From contig NC_069375.1 of assembly GCF_021730395.1 (NCBI RefSeq), positions 15,771,001 through 15,835,000 of the forward strand: DNA of 64,000 nucleotides, in the 5' to 3' direction. The position numbers and the translations under genes were made by a program. The notes under the pieces were generated by a model. The model had not been told where the DNA came from. It searched no databases and saw nothing but the letters and a program-made list of their open reading frames with translations. Positions 37,330 through 48,300 of this stretch are shown here, piece after piece. Position 1 is the first letter of the stretch. Each line of letters begins with the position of its first letter. The DNA is from Mercenaria mercenaria (taxonomy: Eukaryota > Mollusca > Bivalvia > Venerida > Veneridae).

Positions 37330-37560
37330 GGTGGTGTAGAGGTGAAGGTAACCAGCTGCTCAACCCCGACCATCATTTGTTCGAGCCCCACTGGGATAAT
37401 GACCACACCTCATATGACACAAGTACTGATTTTTCCAGGAAGCAGACTTGAGAGTGATTCAAATAAGCTTCAAGATTTCATCCCAATCCAGCAGAAACTA
37501 AAGAGTAATTCACAAAAGTTGATGATAAAAAAAGATCATGAAATGTTTTAAAATTTTGTT
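37330..37560 (+). mobile_element. tRNA-derived SINE (family B-related)
   Basis: Tail block 'gagagtgattcaaataagc' is shared with the SINE at 17265-17515. The head has an A-box-like 'tggtgtagaggtgaagg' and a B box 'tgttcgagcccc' (37378-37389). Confidence 0.7.
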
Positions 37561-37939
37561 GGAAAATGATACCAGTAACAGATATAGGACTAAAGCAGTT
37601 GAAGGAAAATGGACAAGCTGAAAGGACCGTTGACTTTCCCGTGCTAATTTTGTAGCATAATGGCTGCAAATATATCACTCGAATGTAAATCATAGAAATG
37701 TACATTAAGTTTCTCTTTGTGTAATTGCCTCACACATCATCTGGAGTAGACTTAATTGTGTTTTGAAAATACATAATGTAATGTAGAACTTCTTCAAATG
37801 TGAATTAATTGTTTTAGGCCAGTCGTACAACTTAGAGAAGCAGGTTGAACTATGGCTACCAGTGGACCTTGATGCCAATCTGTCCAGCATGGATACACTA
37901 GAGTTCTGTCCGGTCAGAGAACATAGAAAGTGTAATAAT

Positions 37940-38145
37940 TGAGCAGTGCCATGAGAAAACCAACATAGTGCATTTGCAACCAGCATGGATCCAGACCAGC
38001 CTGCGCATCCGCGAAGTCTGGTCAGGATCCATGCTGTTTGCTTTCAAATCCTATTTATTGCAATTAGAAAAAGTGTTAGCAAACAACATGGATCCTGACC
38101 AGACTTCGCGGATGCGTATCTGGTCTGGATCCATGCCATGGCTCG
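37940..38145. mobile_element. Foldback element, second copy, right arm shortened
   Basis: Same palindrome family as 18778-19014 (gccatgagaaaaccaacat; catggatccagaccagcc). The right arm lacks the block matching 'aaccaacatagtg', so one arm has a deletion. Confidence 0.75.
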
Positions 38146-38159
38146 TATAATATTGTTGT

Positions 38160-38500
38160 ATTTGTGACACATTGCTTATTTCCAGTAGATAACACCTAAT
38201 GATTTTGAGGTCAGTGGATATAAGGTCAAGGTCACAGTAACTGTTAGTAACTCTTCAGAATGCCTTGACTTCGAGTCTCAAACATGGCAGGCACATTGCA
38301 TGTAGGCAATGGAAGGTCCATTAATTTTGCGGCCGTAGGATAAAAGGTCAAGGGCACAGTAACCATAGCACAAAAAGCACATTTACCATGAACCATTCTT
38401 GATTTTGAGATTTCTTTGTCAAAGGTCTTGGTTACTTGACAAGAGGTCAGATAGAAGGTCGTATCTGCTGAATTCTCAAGAGTTTTCTTCATTACCATCT
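38160..38500. repeat. GGTCAAGGTCACAGTAAC-type dispersed repeat
   Basis: Two to three imperfect copies of 'aggtcaaggtcacagtaac' with 'ttgattttgag' spacers. No coding signal. Confidence 0.5.
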
Positions 38501-38594
38501 CTTTCTGAGCTGTTGTCAGGCCTATATTGCTCTGCTCTTGTTTATATTCCAAATGCTTGTATACTTAATTATTATTATGGATATGTTTAATTTA

Positions 38595-38955
38595 AGAAAT
38601 AATATAATCCCAAACAGTGATTTGTCATTGAATAAAGTCATTGTTTGGAGTTGAGATGCTGCACCCTTGTGTTATTATAATGGGCATCTAAACGACACAC
38701 AATGATTTTACCAAATCACTGTTTAAGATATATTATGACGATTCTAACACGTTATCAAGGATTATTATGACGTCCTTGACGATATCCATCAAATATTTGC
38801 CTGTTTTCTGTTGACTTTTTTTCTAACGCGCAGCTATGCCGTCTGACGCTATGAAGTATAAATTGTGACATAAAAAATGAATTATTGAATAATAACACAT
38901 AGTTTTTCGACCTTTGTTTAATAAGAAAACAAATTGGGTCGTGTTAGAATAATTT
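38595..38955 (+). repeat. Dispersed element, copy 1 of an inverted pair
   Basis: Begins with a loose palindrome (cagtgatttgtcattgaa ... ccaaatcactg), then 'gattctaacacgttatcaag', and ends 'ttgggtcgtgttagaataa'. It is homologous to 39845-40237 in the opposite orientation. Confidence 0.65.
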
Positions 38956-39404
38956 ATAAATTAGAGTGCTATTGTTGCAGGAAATCTTGACAAGAGGCTT
39001 TTCACATGTGGAAATTTTTAGTCATTTTTTTTCTTGCAGCAAGGTAAATACTGTGTTTTATATTTAGATCGTGAATTAAAAGTGGCAGATATTTCATGTA
39101 AATTCTGGAATGAATGTATAATGATTGCACATCTTATAAGAACAAACAAGAATTTGTTTCTGTAGCTGGCATTAACATGTTATTTATATTCTAAATAAAC
39201 AATACAATCAAACAGATAAGGATCATTAGGGTATATATATTGATTGACCAGGTTCTACTGTGTTTATATGAGAAATAAAATGTTGAATAGCAGGTCTGCG
39301 TTATACTAAATATGGTTCTTAAACTTGAAAGTAACAGCTCACATGAAAAGTTAAGATTTATGTTAGAGCAACACAATAGAATAAAACAATTAATAGTCCC
39401 CTAC
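38956..39404. other. Spacer, no feature seen
   Basis: AT-rich sequence between two repeat blocks; no gene. Confidence 0.4.
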
Positions 39405-39815
39405 TGGTTGAAAACCAGTTTCGGGGATTATAGGAATGCGCTTTTTCGTCCGTCCGTCATTCTGTCATTCCGTCCGTCTTTCGGTTCGTCCTTCTGTCCG
39501 ACCGAAATTTTGTGTCTGGTCCATAACTCTTTCATCCATGAAGGGATTTTAATACTACTTGGCACAAATGTTTCCCATGATAAGACGCCGTGTCATGCGG
39601 AAAACCTGGACCCCTAGCTTAAATGTCGAGGTCACAGTTGGAGGTCAAAGGTCAACAGGACCTTTTTCCTGTTCAGTCCATAACACTTCCATCCTTGAAG
39701 TGATTTTAATATTACTTGGCACAAATATACCTCATAATAAGACGATGTGTCTTGCACAACTTTCGGACCTCTAGCTCAGATGTCAAGGTCACACTTGGCA
39801 GTCAACTATTAACAT
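39405..39815 (+). repeat. ~125-bp tandem repeat, first part
   Basis: Starts 'ccctactggttgaaaacc' and 'cgtccgtccgtcattctg', then repeated 'acttggcacaaatgt', 'gataagacgccgtgtcatg' and 'cctagcttaaatgtc' units. It continues at 40240-40870 after an inserted element. Confidence 0.75.
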
Positions 39816-39844
39816 AGCATGGACAGGGTCTGTTTCGTGAAAGT

Positions 39845-40237
39845 ATTTTATTCTAACACGATCCGATTCATTTTCCTATTAAACAAAGAAGGCTGGAGAC
39901 AGTGATTTATTAAACAACAATTCACTGTTCTGACGTCACAACTATTACGTCATAGCGTCAAGCGGCGTAACGGCGCGCTGGAAAAGAACCCGATTGAAAA
40001 CGGGCAAATATTTAATGCAAGCCGACAAGGTGTACTTTAAAGTCCTTGATAACGTGTTAGAATCGAAATAATATATCTCATTTAGTGATTTGCTCTTGAA
40101 TAAATCACTGTTTGTCGTTCAGATGCGTAGCATTATATCACTCGGGCTACGCCCTCGTGATATAATTCCTTCGCATCTGAACTCCAAGCAGTGATTTATT
40201 CAGCGACAAATCACCGATGAGATATATTATTTCTTAA
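39845..40237 (-). repeat. Dispersed element, copy 2, inserted in a tandem array
   Basis: Reverse-orientation homologue of 38595-38955. It splits the ~125-bp array, so it arrived later than the array. Its last 165 bp (40073-40237) form a long hairpin. Confidence 0.7.
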
Positions 40238-40239
40238 AT

Positions 40240-40870
40240 ACACAAATGTTCCCCATGATAAGATGACGGGTCATGCGCTAAACCCGGACCTCTAGCTTAA
40301 AGGTCAAGGTCACAATTCGAGGTCAAACGTCAACAGGGTTCTTTTCCAGTCCGGTCCAGAACTCTGTCATCCATCAAGGGTTTTTAATAATACTTGGCAT
40401 AGATATTCCCCATGATGAGATGACGTGTCATGAGGAACACCCAGAACCCTAGCTTAAACGTCAAGGTCACACTTGAAGATCAAAGGTCAATAGGACATCT
40501 TTCCTGTCCAGTGTATAAATTTGTCATGCAAAACAGGATTTTTTACCGCTATGTCATGCGCAAGAACCTGGTCCCTAGGTCGAAGGTCAAGGTCACACAT
40601 AGAGGCCAAAAATTAGATACAAGAATGATTTTGTCTAGAACATTTCTTCTTCATGCATAGAGGGATTTGATGTAAATTGGGATAAATGTTTACTACTATG
40701 AGATGGATTGTTGTGCGCAGAACCAGGTCCCTAGGTCTAAGGTCAAGGTCACAGTTAGAGGTCAAATGCCATATTAAAGAATGACTTCGTCCGGAGCATT
40801 TCTTCTTTATGCCCGGAGGGATTTTGATGTAACTTAGCACAAATGTTTACAACTATGAGGCAGTCTTGTT
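40240..40870 (+). repeat. ~125-bp tandem repeat, second part
   Basis: At least four units with 'cccatgatgagatgacgtg', 'cctaggtctaaggtcaagg' and 'cacttggcatagat'. It is the continuation of the array at 39405-39815. Confidence 0.75.
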
Positions 40871-41284
40871 TAGAATTATATCCCTTTGTTATTACTATAA
40901 ATAGCTTATATTGTTACTTATTTATTACAGGCCGTAGGGAGAAATTGAGTCCAGTTTTCAGTGGTACAACATGCGTGTTACATCAAATTTTAAAGTGTAT
41001 TTTGACCTCTCCTCTCTCTACCTGGTAAAGAGTTTTGTGTGGACTTACACAGAATGTGTTTTTAACTATAAATAACTTATATGATACCTTTTTGACAATC
41101 GGCCAAAAAATTGCTATATGAAAACAACTATAGGTTTATATATATATACTATTCCCCAATGATAACGTGATTCCCGCCGAAACGCGAGGACGAGTCTATT
41201 TCATGATAACTGATAAAGTAACAATTCATAATGCTTGTACAAGTAAGTATTAGTATTTGTTTCATTTTAACTATCCACTAAGTA

Positions 41285-41372
41285 TATGGCAACATAGCTC
41301 AGGTGGGTAAAATGCAGATAACAATTGGATATAAGCAAATTGTTTTGTGAGTTCGAATCCTCATGAGGATTT
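41285..41372 (+). repeat. tRNA-like sequence (SINE head or tRNA pseudogene)
   Basis: A box 'tagctcaggtggg' and B box 'gagttcgaatcctc' in order, followed by a T-run (pol III terminator-like). The arms are not well paired, so it is not called a functional tRNA. Confidence 0.5.
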
Positions 41373-41529
41373 TTTTGTTTTCGTTTTTATTCCCATATTT
41401 TCGTTTCTTTCTTTGATGGTTTGTATTTGCATTGCATATATGTCTTTATATTACATATTTCATTATTAATATTATGTTCATTATTCGCTTAAGTGGATGT
41501 ATTTAATTAATATCATCTTTGATATAATG

Positions 41530-41750
41530 CTAAAAAACAAAGACAAATATCAAACAGGGAATGCCACGTACCAAAATCGCAGCCTCCCCAAAACGAAACC
41601 TACAGCACGCAGACGTGCACACCACAAACAGACACACACAGCCAACACACGAGGACAAAACGAACAAACAAAGGAACCGCCTTGGAATGGTCAGTGGCAA
41701 AAACACCACTGGGGAACTTAAACCGTCTACTCTGCAATATCGGCTTTAGA
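41530..41750. repeat. Dispersed repeat of unknown class
   Basis: Contains 'gcacaccacaaacagac' and 'aaaggaaccgccttggaat' followed by 'ggtcagtggcaaaaac'. I recall similar blocks as common in clam genomes. Fragments resembling it occur near 1860 and 16840. The open frames in it are low-complexity. Confidence 0.4.
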
Positions 41751-41827
41751 GATTTCTCTGTGGTGTTGTCACAGAGCACATGAAGGAATCTAAATTTTTC
41801 ATGCAAAAAAGAAATAAAAATTAAATG

Positions 41828-41905
41828 TCGATGCTGAGTTTCGAACCCACACGGCAAAATATCTGTTTAACATGGAGAGTATGCTTTACCTCTGAGCTAA
41901 TATGT
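41828..41905 (-). repeat. tRNA-like sequence, minus strand
   Basis: On minus: 'ttagctcagaggtaaagc' (A box), a long middle, and 'gtgggttcgaaactc' (B box). It lies in inverted orientation to the tRNA-like sequence at 41285, with a dispersed repeat between them. Confidence 0.5.
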
Positions 41906-42310
41906 AAGTGGTACCGAAACTAGAAATATTTAGGTTTTAAAATGTTAGAAAAATGTTGATTTCCCTATGTTCCATTTTAATCTATTTATAGTCATGTTTG
42001 TAAATATCAAGTTATCGTTGGGCCATAGTACAAATTTTAATCCAAGTGTTTTGTTATAACATATTGTATATATAGTACAATATTGTTTATACATTATTGA
42101 CAGGTATCAGTTCATTATGTTATACTGCAGAAGAGAAAATTAGGTGCCCTCCAGTAGGGGACTTTGTATTGCATGACAATATTCCATTCACTTGTTATTG
42201 ATAGTAAATTATTGTGAATCTTCTATATCGTAGGTTCCCGTGGAGATTTTATTGAAAGTGCTGATAACAAGTCCTCCAATATTGCAGAATCTCTGACAAG
42301 TCACCAGTAC

Positions 42311-42594
42311 CCCAGCCAGCATTCTTTATCGGCCCGATATCAAACCGACGTCGTTGTCTATAATGGTCCAATATCGGCTTTAATATCGGCTGTAAATAGG
42401 AAAGATGTCGGCCCGACGTCGGCAGACGAAATCGGGCCAACATCATAATGACAACGGTCCGACATTGGCAAACGATATTTGGCCAACATCAAATGATATC
42501 GGCCTGATATTGGCAGATCATATCGTTGTCGCGAAATAGTGTGACACGCAGAGCTTCGTCAAAGTTTTCTTCAAATATAGTCATGCTGGCTGGG
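42311..42594. mobile_element. MITE, 284 bp, abutting a SIN1 exon
   Basis: Inverted ends CCCAGCCAGCAT (left) and ATGCTGGCTGGG (right). The interior is a run of 'gatatcggcccgat'-like repeats. ACAAGTC occurs at 42296-42302 and immediately after the right end (42595-42601). This is a candidate target duplication, although 8 bp separate the left copy from the inverted end. Confidence 0.7.
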
Positions 42595-45246
42595 ACAAGT
42601 CTTATATTGTAAACATGGTTCATAAGATTAGAACTAAGACAGAGGTGCAGTTAGGTAAGTATTTTTAGAGGTTGCAGATTTAGCTTGCAGTTCTTAACAA
42701 GACCTACCATTTAGCTTGTATTGCATTGCATATTGCATTGTAGATTTCCTACTACAGTTAGTGTACATGCTTTTTATGACACTGGTCATATTCACATAGG
42801 TTGTGATAACCTGTGGCCAAAAAGAGCCTTAAATTCTACTTTTATATCACTTGACATTTAACTGTGAAAATATATTGTTAATATTTTCATATTGTTCTTT
42901 CAAATTACGTTTTTACTATGCCCCCACTTTCGGGGGTGGGGGATATAAATTTGCCTTTGTCTGTCCATGCGTGCGTCCGTCGGTCCGTCCTTCCAAGAAT
43001 GTTGTGTCGCGCCTAGCTCAAAAAGTATTTGACGTAGAGTCACAAAACTTTACAGGAATGTTGGTCAGCATGTGTAGTTGTGCACCTGAGGTTTCACGTC
43101 CGGATTCATTCAGTCATGTAGGAGTTATGGCCCCTGACTTTGTAAAAATTGGTCATTTTAGTGTTGTGTTACGCCTAGCTCCAAAAGTATTTGACGTAGA
43201 GTAAAAAAAAAATACAGGAATGTTGGTCAGCATGTGCAGTCGTTAAGTCATATAGGAGTTATTGCCCCTGACTTAGTTAAAAACTGGTCATTTTGATGTT
43301 GTGTTGCTCGTAGCATTAGAGTTTCCAAAGTTTACAGAAATGTTGGTCAGCATGTGAAGTTGTGCACCTGGTGTTTCACGGTCGGATTCATTCAGTATTG
43401 TAGGACTTACGGCCCCTGACCTAGGAAACAATTGTCCTTTTAATGTCATGTAGTGGGGGCATCTGTGTCCCATGAACACGTTTCTAGTTTCCATACTGGC
43501 ACCAGGTATAAATGGAGAGAAGGGTGAGATAGATCCAGTGGCAAGTAAAAGTTGTACAAGATTGTTCCGCCAGAGAGCTGTGACATACGACGCTGATAGT
43601 AAAGCATCCCGTGATATGCTAGAGGAAAAGGATGGAGGTACTGCAAAATTAGTTGTTGTTTTTTTTTGGCTTACAGTTTTTAAGGTTTTTGTAAAAAAAA
43701 ACAACTGTTTTTCTATAGGGGCTTAAATCTGTGGATTTGAAAGTTGAAAAATAAACAGGATTTTTGTTTAAAGGGAGGAAATTTCATGGATTGAAACAAA
43801 AACAAAATCCATAAAAATATTCCATGACTGAATTAAAAATTGCTTTGTGGTCATAATTATATTTCTTTGAGTAGGGTCTTTTACTGTTAAGTCACTATAC
43901 TGGCGGACTTTTTTCTATTAATTTTGTGGTTGTGTGACAGCAGTGTCAATTATGTTTAGAGGAAGAAATATTTTATCTTTAAAAATGGACATTTATAAAT
44001 TTATGTACCCTTGGAATAGGTATTTTGGTCGAAGCCTCTTTCTCTTGCAACTGTAGGAGACTTCTGGTTTGATCCCCATCTTTCAGTCAGTCAGTAGTTG
44101 TCACACAAATTGAGATCCTGCCATAACTTTGAAAATTACAAGATGAGAATAGGCACACAATTTATTCTGTTGTTGTGGACACAAACTTTGTTCCTATGGC
44201 AACAAACATAGATCCTTGGATAACTTGTACAAAGTACAAAATATTTTTAGCTTGACTATACAAAGGATTGAGAGCTATCCTACTTGACCCGGCGTCGGCG
44301 CCTTTCCGCGTCCCCGGCCTGGTAAAAGTTTTAATGCACTTTCTCTTTATCTTTGTTATATCTTGATGGATTTTCTTATAACTTGAAATAGTTAATTCTC
44401 ATCATCACCCACATCATTATGGCACCAATATTTAATGACTTATCTCCCCGTTTTACTTAGAATTTATGTTAAAGTTTTGGTGCACCTTCACTTTATCTCA
44501 GTTATTACTGAATGGATTGATTTAAACCTAAAATAGTTGTTTCATATCATCACCCACCCACGTCATATGACATAAGGTTTTTCATTATGCACCCATTTTA
44601 CTTAGAATTGTATGTTAATTTTGATACATTTTCCCTATATCTCTTTTATTTCCGGAGGGATCTGATTCAGACATCAAATAATTGTTAATCAACATCCCCT
44701 ACAGCATTTGAGACTTCAGCTATTGTCCAATATCTTCATCCACATTTGAGTCATTAAACACTCCAGTGACAGCTTCAGCTTCCTCATATGTGCCCAATTT
44801 CAGTATCCAGCATCGAAATAGTCGAGCTTGTTGTCTCCTGTGACAGCTCTTGTTTCCTAAACCTTGCAATATATGTATAAGAGAATATGGAGAATATGTG
44901 TGTTAATCCATTTCTCAGTTTGACTTTGTCCATCTGTTATATGTCATTTAGTCATATATAATGGATTCTGTCGTAAATTTTAAAACATCCTGTTAAAGTT
45001 AAAAAATTTTGTTCACACGTAAACTAACTAAATTATCCCATATTTTACAGGTAAATCTGTATTCCGACTGACTTATTTTGGGCATGACTACAAACATCAT
45101 GATTTTGAGGCTGACACGATCATATGTATAATGAGATAGTACATAAGATGAACAATATATTGGAACTGAGGCTTAGCCCATCAGGAAAGATTATGTGGCA
45201 CATAAAGACAATAAACTACAGAAAAAAAACGCGAGTCTTTTCATAA
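42581..45246 (+). CDS. MAPKAP1: SIN1/MAPKAP1 C-terminal exons (partial, possibly broken)
   Basis: Three exons join in frame: about 42581-42654, 43506-43637 and 45051-45139. They read SYIVNMVHKIRTKTEVQLG, then INGEKGEIDPVASKS, RAVTYDADSKAS and EEKDGG, then KSVFRLTYFGHDYKHHDFEAD. This follows the C-terminal PH-type region of SIN1, the TORC2 scaffold that binds phosphoinositide (family knowledge: ...TTDVQLGISGDKVEIDP..., ...HDYKHLYFESD...). The printed frame stops at TAG 45137. The expected continuation NEIVHKMNNILELR is present from 45130 in another frame, to TAA at 45244-45246. So a 2-bp gain or 1-bp loss near 45125 shortens the protein by about 38 residues. The N-terminal, CRIM and RBD exons were not found upstream. 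The first visible exon abuts a MITE. This may be a partial duplicate, or a gene with long introns and a sequence error. Confidence 0.75.
42918..43485 (+). repeat. Dispersed satellite-like element in a SIN1 intron
   Basis: Starts 'atgcccccactttcggggg' and ends 'gggggcatctgtgtccca'. Inside are three imperfect units marked by 'cgcctagctcaaaaagta' (43009), 'cgcctagctccaaaagta' (43173) and 'gctcgtagcattagag'. It ends about 20 bp before the acceptor of the SIN1 exon at 43506. Confidence 0.8.
44225..44865 (+). repeat. Dispersed repeat (family E) in a SIN1 intron
   Basis: Starts 'tttttagcttgactatac', contains 'cccggcgtcggcgcc' and about three ~115-bp units ('tttatcttgatggattt'-like), and ends 'agtcgagcttgttgtctcc' with 'gacagctcttgtttcc'. 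The minus-strand copy is at 27945-28275. Confidence 0.7.
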
Positions 45247-45351
45247 ATCATGAAAGAGAAAACACATGATTAGAAAGTAACATTCTGCTATCCTACATCA
45301 GTTTCTCAAGCCAGTTCATATTCCCGCAGTTGCTTTTCTTTTTATTAATGA

Positions 45352-45602
45352 GGGGACCTCTGTGGCCGGATGGTTAAGGTTGCTGACTTCAAATGACTTG
45401 CTCCTCACCGATGGCAGTTCGAGCCTCACTCGAGGCATTGAGTTCTACATGTGAGGAAGCCATCCAACTGGCTGCCTGCTTGTAGTGACATATTTCAAGG
45501 AGGGGCACCCCGGGTCTTCCTTCACCATCAAAGCTGGAAAGTCGCCATATGACTTATAACTGTGTTGGTGTAACGTTAAACCCAACAAAATCAAATAAAT
45601 AA
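45352..45602 (+). mobile_element. tRNA-derived SINE (family A), plus strand
   Basis: Head 'ggggacctctgtggccggat' with an A-box 'tggccggatggttaagg' and a B-box-like 'cagttcgagcctcac'. The body matches the reverse complement of 5435-5700. It ends with an AT-rich 'aaatcaaataaataa' tail. Confidence 0.8.
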
Positions 45603-47037
45603 TATAAATAATGAAGTGCAATATCTTATTGCTTGTGATTTTTTAATCAATATGCCCTTTTCTCGTTATCGCAATTCACCTAACTGGTATTTCAGTTCTT
45701 GTCAATAATTGATGTTAGTTGAGGTTTTGCTTCATTTTGATACTACAACATTAACATTTTAAAAATCTCTGAAAAAAATAAATCAGAATTTATTTGTATT
45801 GTTTTCAGGATGCTTTCTTGTTGAGCCAGAAATTGTAATCATATTTGTACTAGCTCTCAAAACCAAAGACTTCTTTTTTTCTTTTTTAAAATCAAGAACT
45901 GGTGTGTATTATAGTTTTACAATAAATGGTTGTCATTTCCCCATAAAAAAAAGCAAATTATATACCCATATTTTTAGATGAACATATTTTTATTTTAATT
46001 TGAATAATACTATTTTCTTTTTACTCCTTTTCAATGTTAACTTGGTTTGCCACAACATGCATAAAATTTAGAAATGGTTAATAGCTGCAAGTGCAAATTT
46101 TCTAAAAGCTCGGATCAATGAGTAGGCTCTGGTCAGTGAGAATGCTTGGAATTATGAGGAAGAGGTGTAGATATTTTCTGGTTTCCTAAAATAATAGAGG
46201 ATCAGTGAACATAGATTATGAAGTAAAAAGTTTAATTATTAAATTGAATTGCTTTAATAGCTTGAGATACTGATCTAGAAGTGAGTTCTTTCAATCCAGT
46301 CAGATTAAAAAATACTTGACATGTTATTTACACGGACGCATGCAATGCATATTATGTTTGTATTAATTTTATAGATTATATGAAATTAAAGTTGCATATA
46401 ATTGTTAAGTCATTGTAATTCTTACACTTGAATTATTTTATACATTTGTAAGACATAAGCTACTAAAGTGCAGCCTGTCTAGAGCAAGCAGCAGGGAGGA
46501 CTGAACTTTGATTGTTGTACAGAGATTGTTGCTCTGGTCAGTTAATTTACTAAGAACATGTAGAATTGACCTCTTACAGTTGTGTCAAATGAAGTGTGTT
46601 TCTATCTATCCTTCCTGTATGTTTTGCGGTGTTACATTATTCTTTTGCCCTCTTAACCTATCTCAGATAGTTTTCCAGGAATAACTCTGGAGTGGATACA
46701 CATATTATTTTGAAACTTAAAAATGAGCTTTTAGGATTATAAGTTCATATAGTTACCATGTCCTGTAACTCTGGCTTTCCTTTTGACAAAAAATTTCCTT
46801 TTGTAAGTCCTTATTGTTTCTCTTGAAGTTCTCTGGAACCTATATTGAATTCCAGGTTGGGATATGATTTATACACTTAATGGTAAAGGAAAAACCTCAA
46901 GCTTGGGTCATTTGGCTAAATGTGATCAGTTCATTGCATCTTCAACGAATATATTGCAAACAGTCTTTCATTTGTTAGGCTGACATTTTCTTCGCCATAA
47001 ACTCTTCATCAAACGGTTATAATCTTATTATACTGCG
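45603..47037. other. Intergenic, no gene seen
   Basis: AT-rich. No splice-flanked coding segment or recognised repeat. Confidence 0.4.
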
Positions 47038-47324
47038 GCGTGTAATGTGTTGCACTATTATATTTTCTATAATTATTGTATATCTTTATATATGGATATT
47101 CATTCAATATCTTAAAGTATTTATTGTAAAACAAAATATTTTTTTCAATGTTTCATATATTTTTTCTATCTTTTGAAATATTAAAAAATGCAATGTGGCA
47201 AAATATTTATTCAATGTTTTCAAATTATTTGTCAAACCCTACAGAATTTTTATTCGATTCAACGATCAGTAAAAAAACGCTAGAGGGTATAGATCACATC
47301 ATCGATAACCGAAATATACAAAAC

Positions 47325-48300
47325 AAGAGCTTCGCCTAGCGGGGCAATTATTAATGTTTTTTAGAGGAGGGAAGCAAAATTTAAAGAAGATACATATCTA
47401 AAGATTTTTTGGCGGGGCATGTGAGGGATCGGGAAGGGAGGGGGAGAAGGATGTGTGTGTGCGTGCGTGCGTGCGTGCGTGTGTGTGTGTGTGTGCTGGT
47501 AACAGGAGACAGTTTACTAAAGAGCAAAAACTAAATTAAAACAAATGCAGGGTGCTGGAGTGTTTGGGGTTTGGATGTGACATAATACTAAAGGGCAAGA
47601 AGCTAAATAAAAAAAGGAGGGAGGAGAGAAAACAATAATTGGTGGGACGTGGGGTTTGTGGTGCAGGGGGCGATGGTACAGTGTAGATGGGGTGGGGGTG
47701 TAAATGAAAATAAAGATGTTGTTGTTTTTGTGGGCCGGGGGATGTATATGCTCTGGACATGAACTACGATGGGGAGATTTGACCTTGCTTAGACCTTGAC
47801 CTTTGACCGTCCACTCTGGTTTCTGCACTCTGCACATCGTTTCATCACCACATACCTACACCCCAAGTTTGAAGTCGATACCTTAAATGATTAATAAGAT
47901 TTTTTCCGGACATGAAATTAAACTTACAAATGTCATCTTTGAGCCCAATTTTGACCTTGACCTTTGATCTTCAGAGCCAGTTTAAGTGCTCTGTATATTG
48001 TCTCATCGTCACCTAAAACATGCCAAAATTGAAGTCAATACCTTGCATGGTTATTTAGCTATGCTCCGGATACAAACGAGATGGTCAGTTTTGACCTTTT
48101 AGCTCAGTTTGTGACCTTTACCTTTGACCTACAGAGCCGATTTAAGTGCTCTATACATTGTCTCATCGCCATCTACCTATATGCCAAGTTTAAAGTCAAT
48201 GGTTATAAAATTATGCTACGGACACGAATATTGACTGACGGACAGACAGGCGGACGAATAGACGGACGCACGCATCAGCACATAGGCTAATACGTTCGTT
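47325..48300 (+). repeat. TTGACCTTGACCTTTG satellite block nested in the long-TIR element
   Basis: Starts 'caagagcttcgcctagcggg'. Three ~140-bp units contain 'gaccttgacctttga', 'tgctctgtatattgtctc' and 'aagttt(g/a)aagtc'. It ends with 'ggacgcacgcatcagcaca' and 'cgttcgtttttcc'. A G-rich stretch and a GT tract lie at 47400-47500. Confidence 0.75.
47452..47494. repeat. (GT)n/(GTGC)n tract
   Basis: Simple repeat of tg with interspersed cgtg units. Confidence 0.9.

Noticed and set aside
40930-41028. Plus-strand splice-like exon (RREKLSPVFSGTTC)
   Set aside because: Does not match SIN1, sits at the edge of a repeat array, and its phase would create a stop with the next candidate exon.
47517-47837. 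106-residue Pro/His-rich minus-strand frame
   Set aside because: Lies in the G-rich part of a satellite block, with biased composition and no splice or start context.
36115-48300. CRISPR-like arrays among the regular repeats
   Set aside because: Units are long, contiguous and degenerate without unique spacers, in an intron-bearing animal genome.
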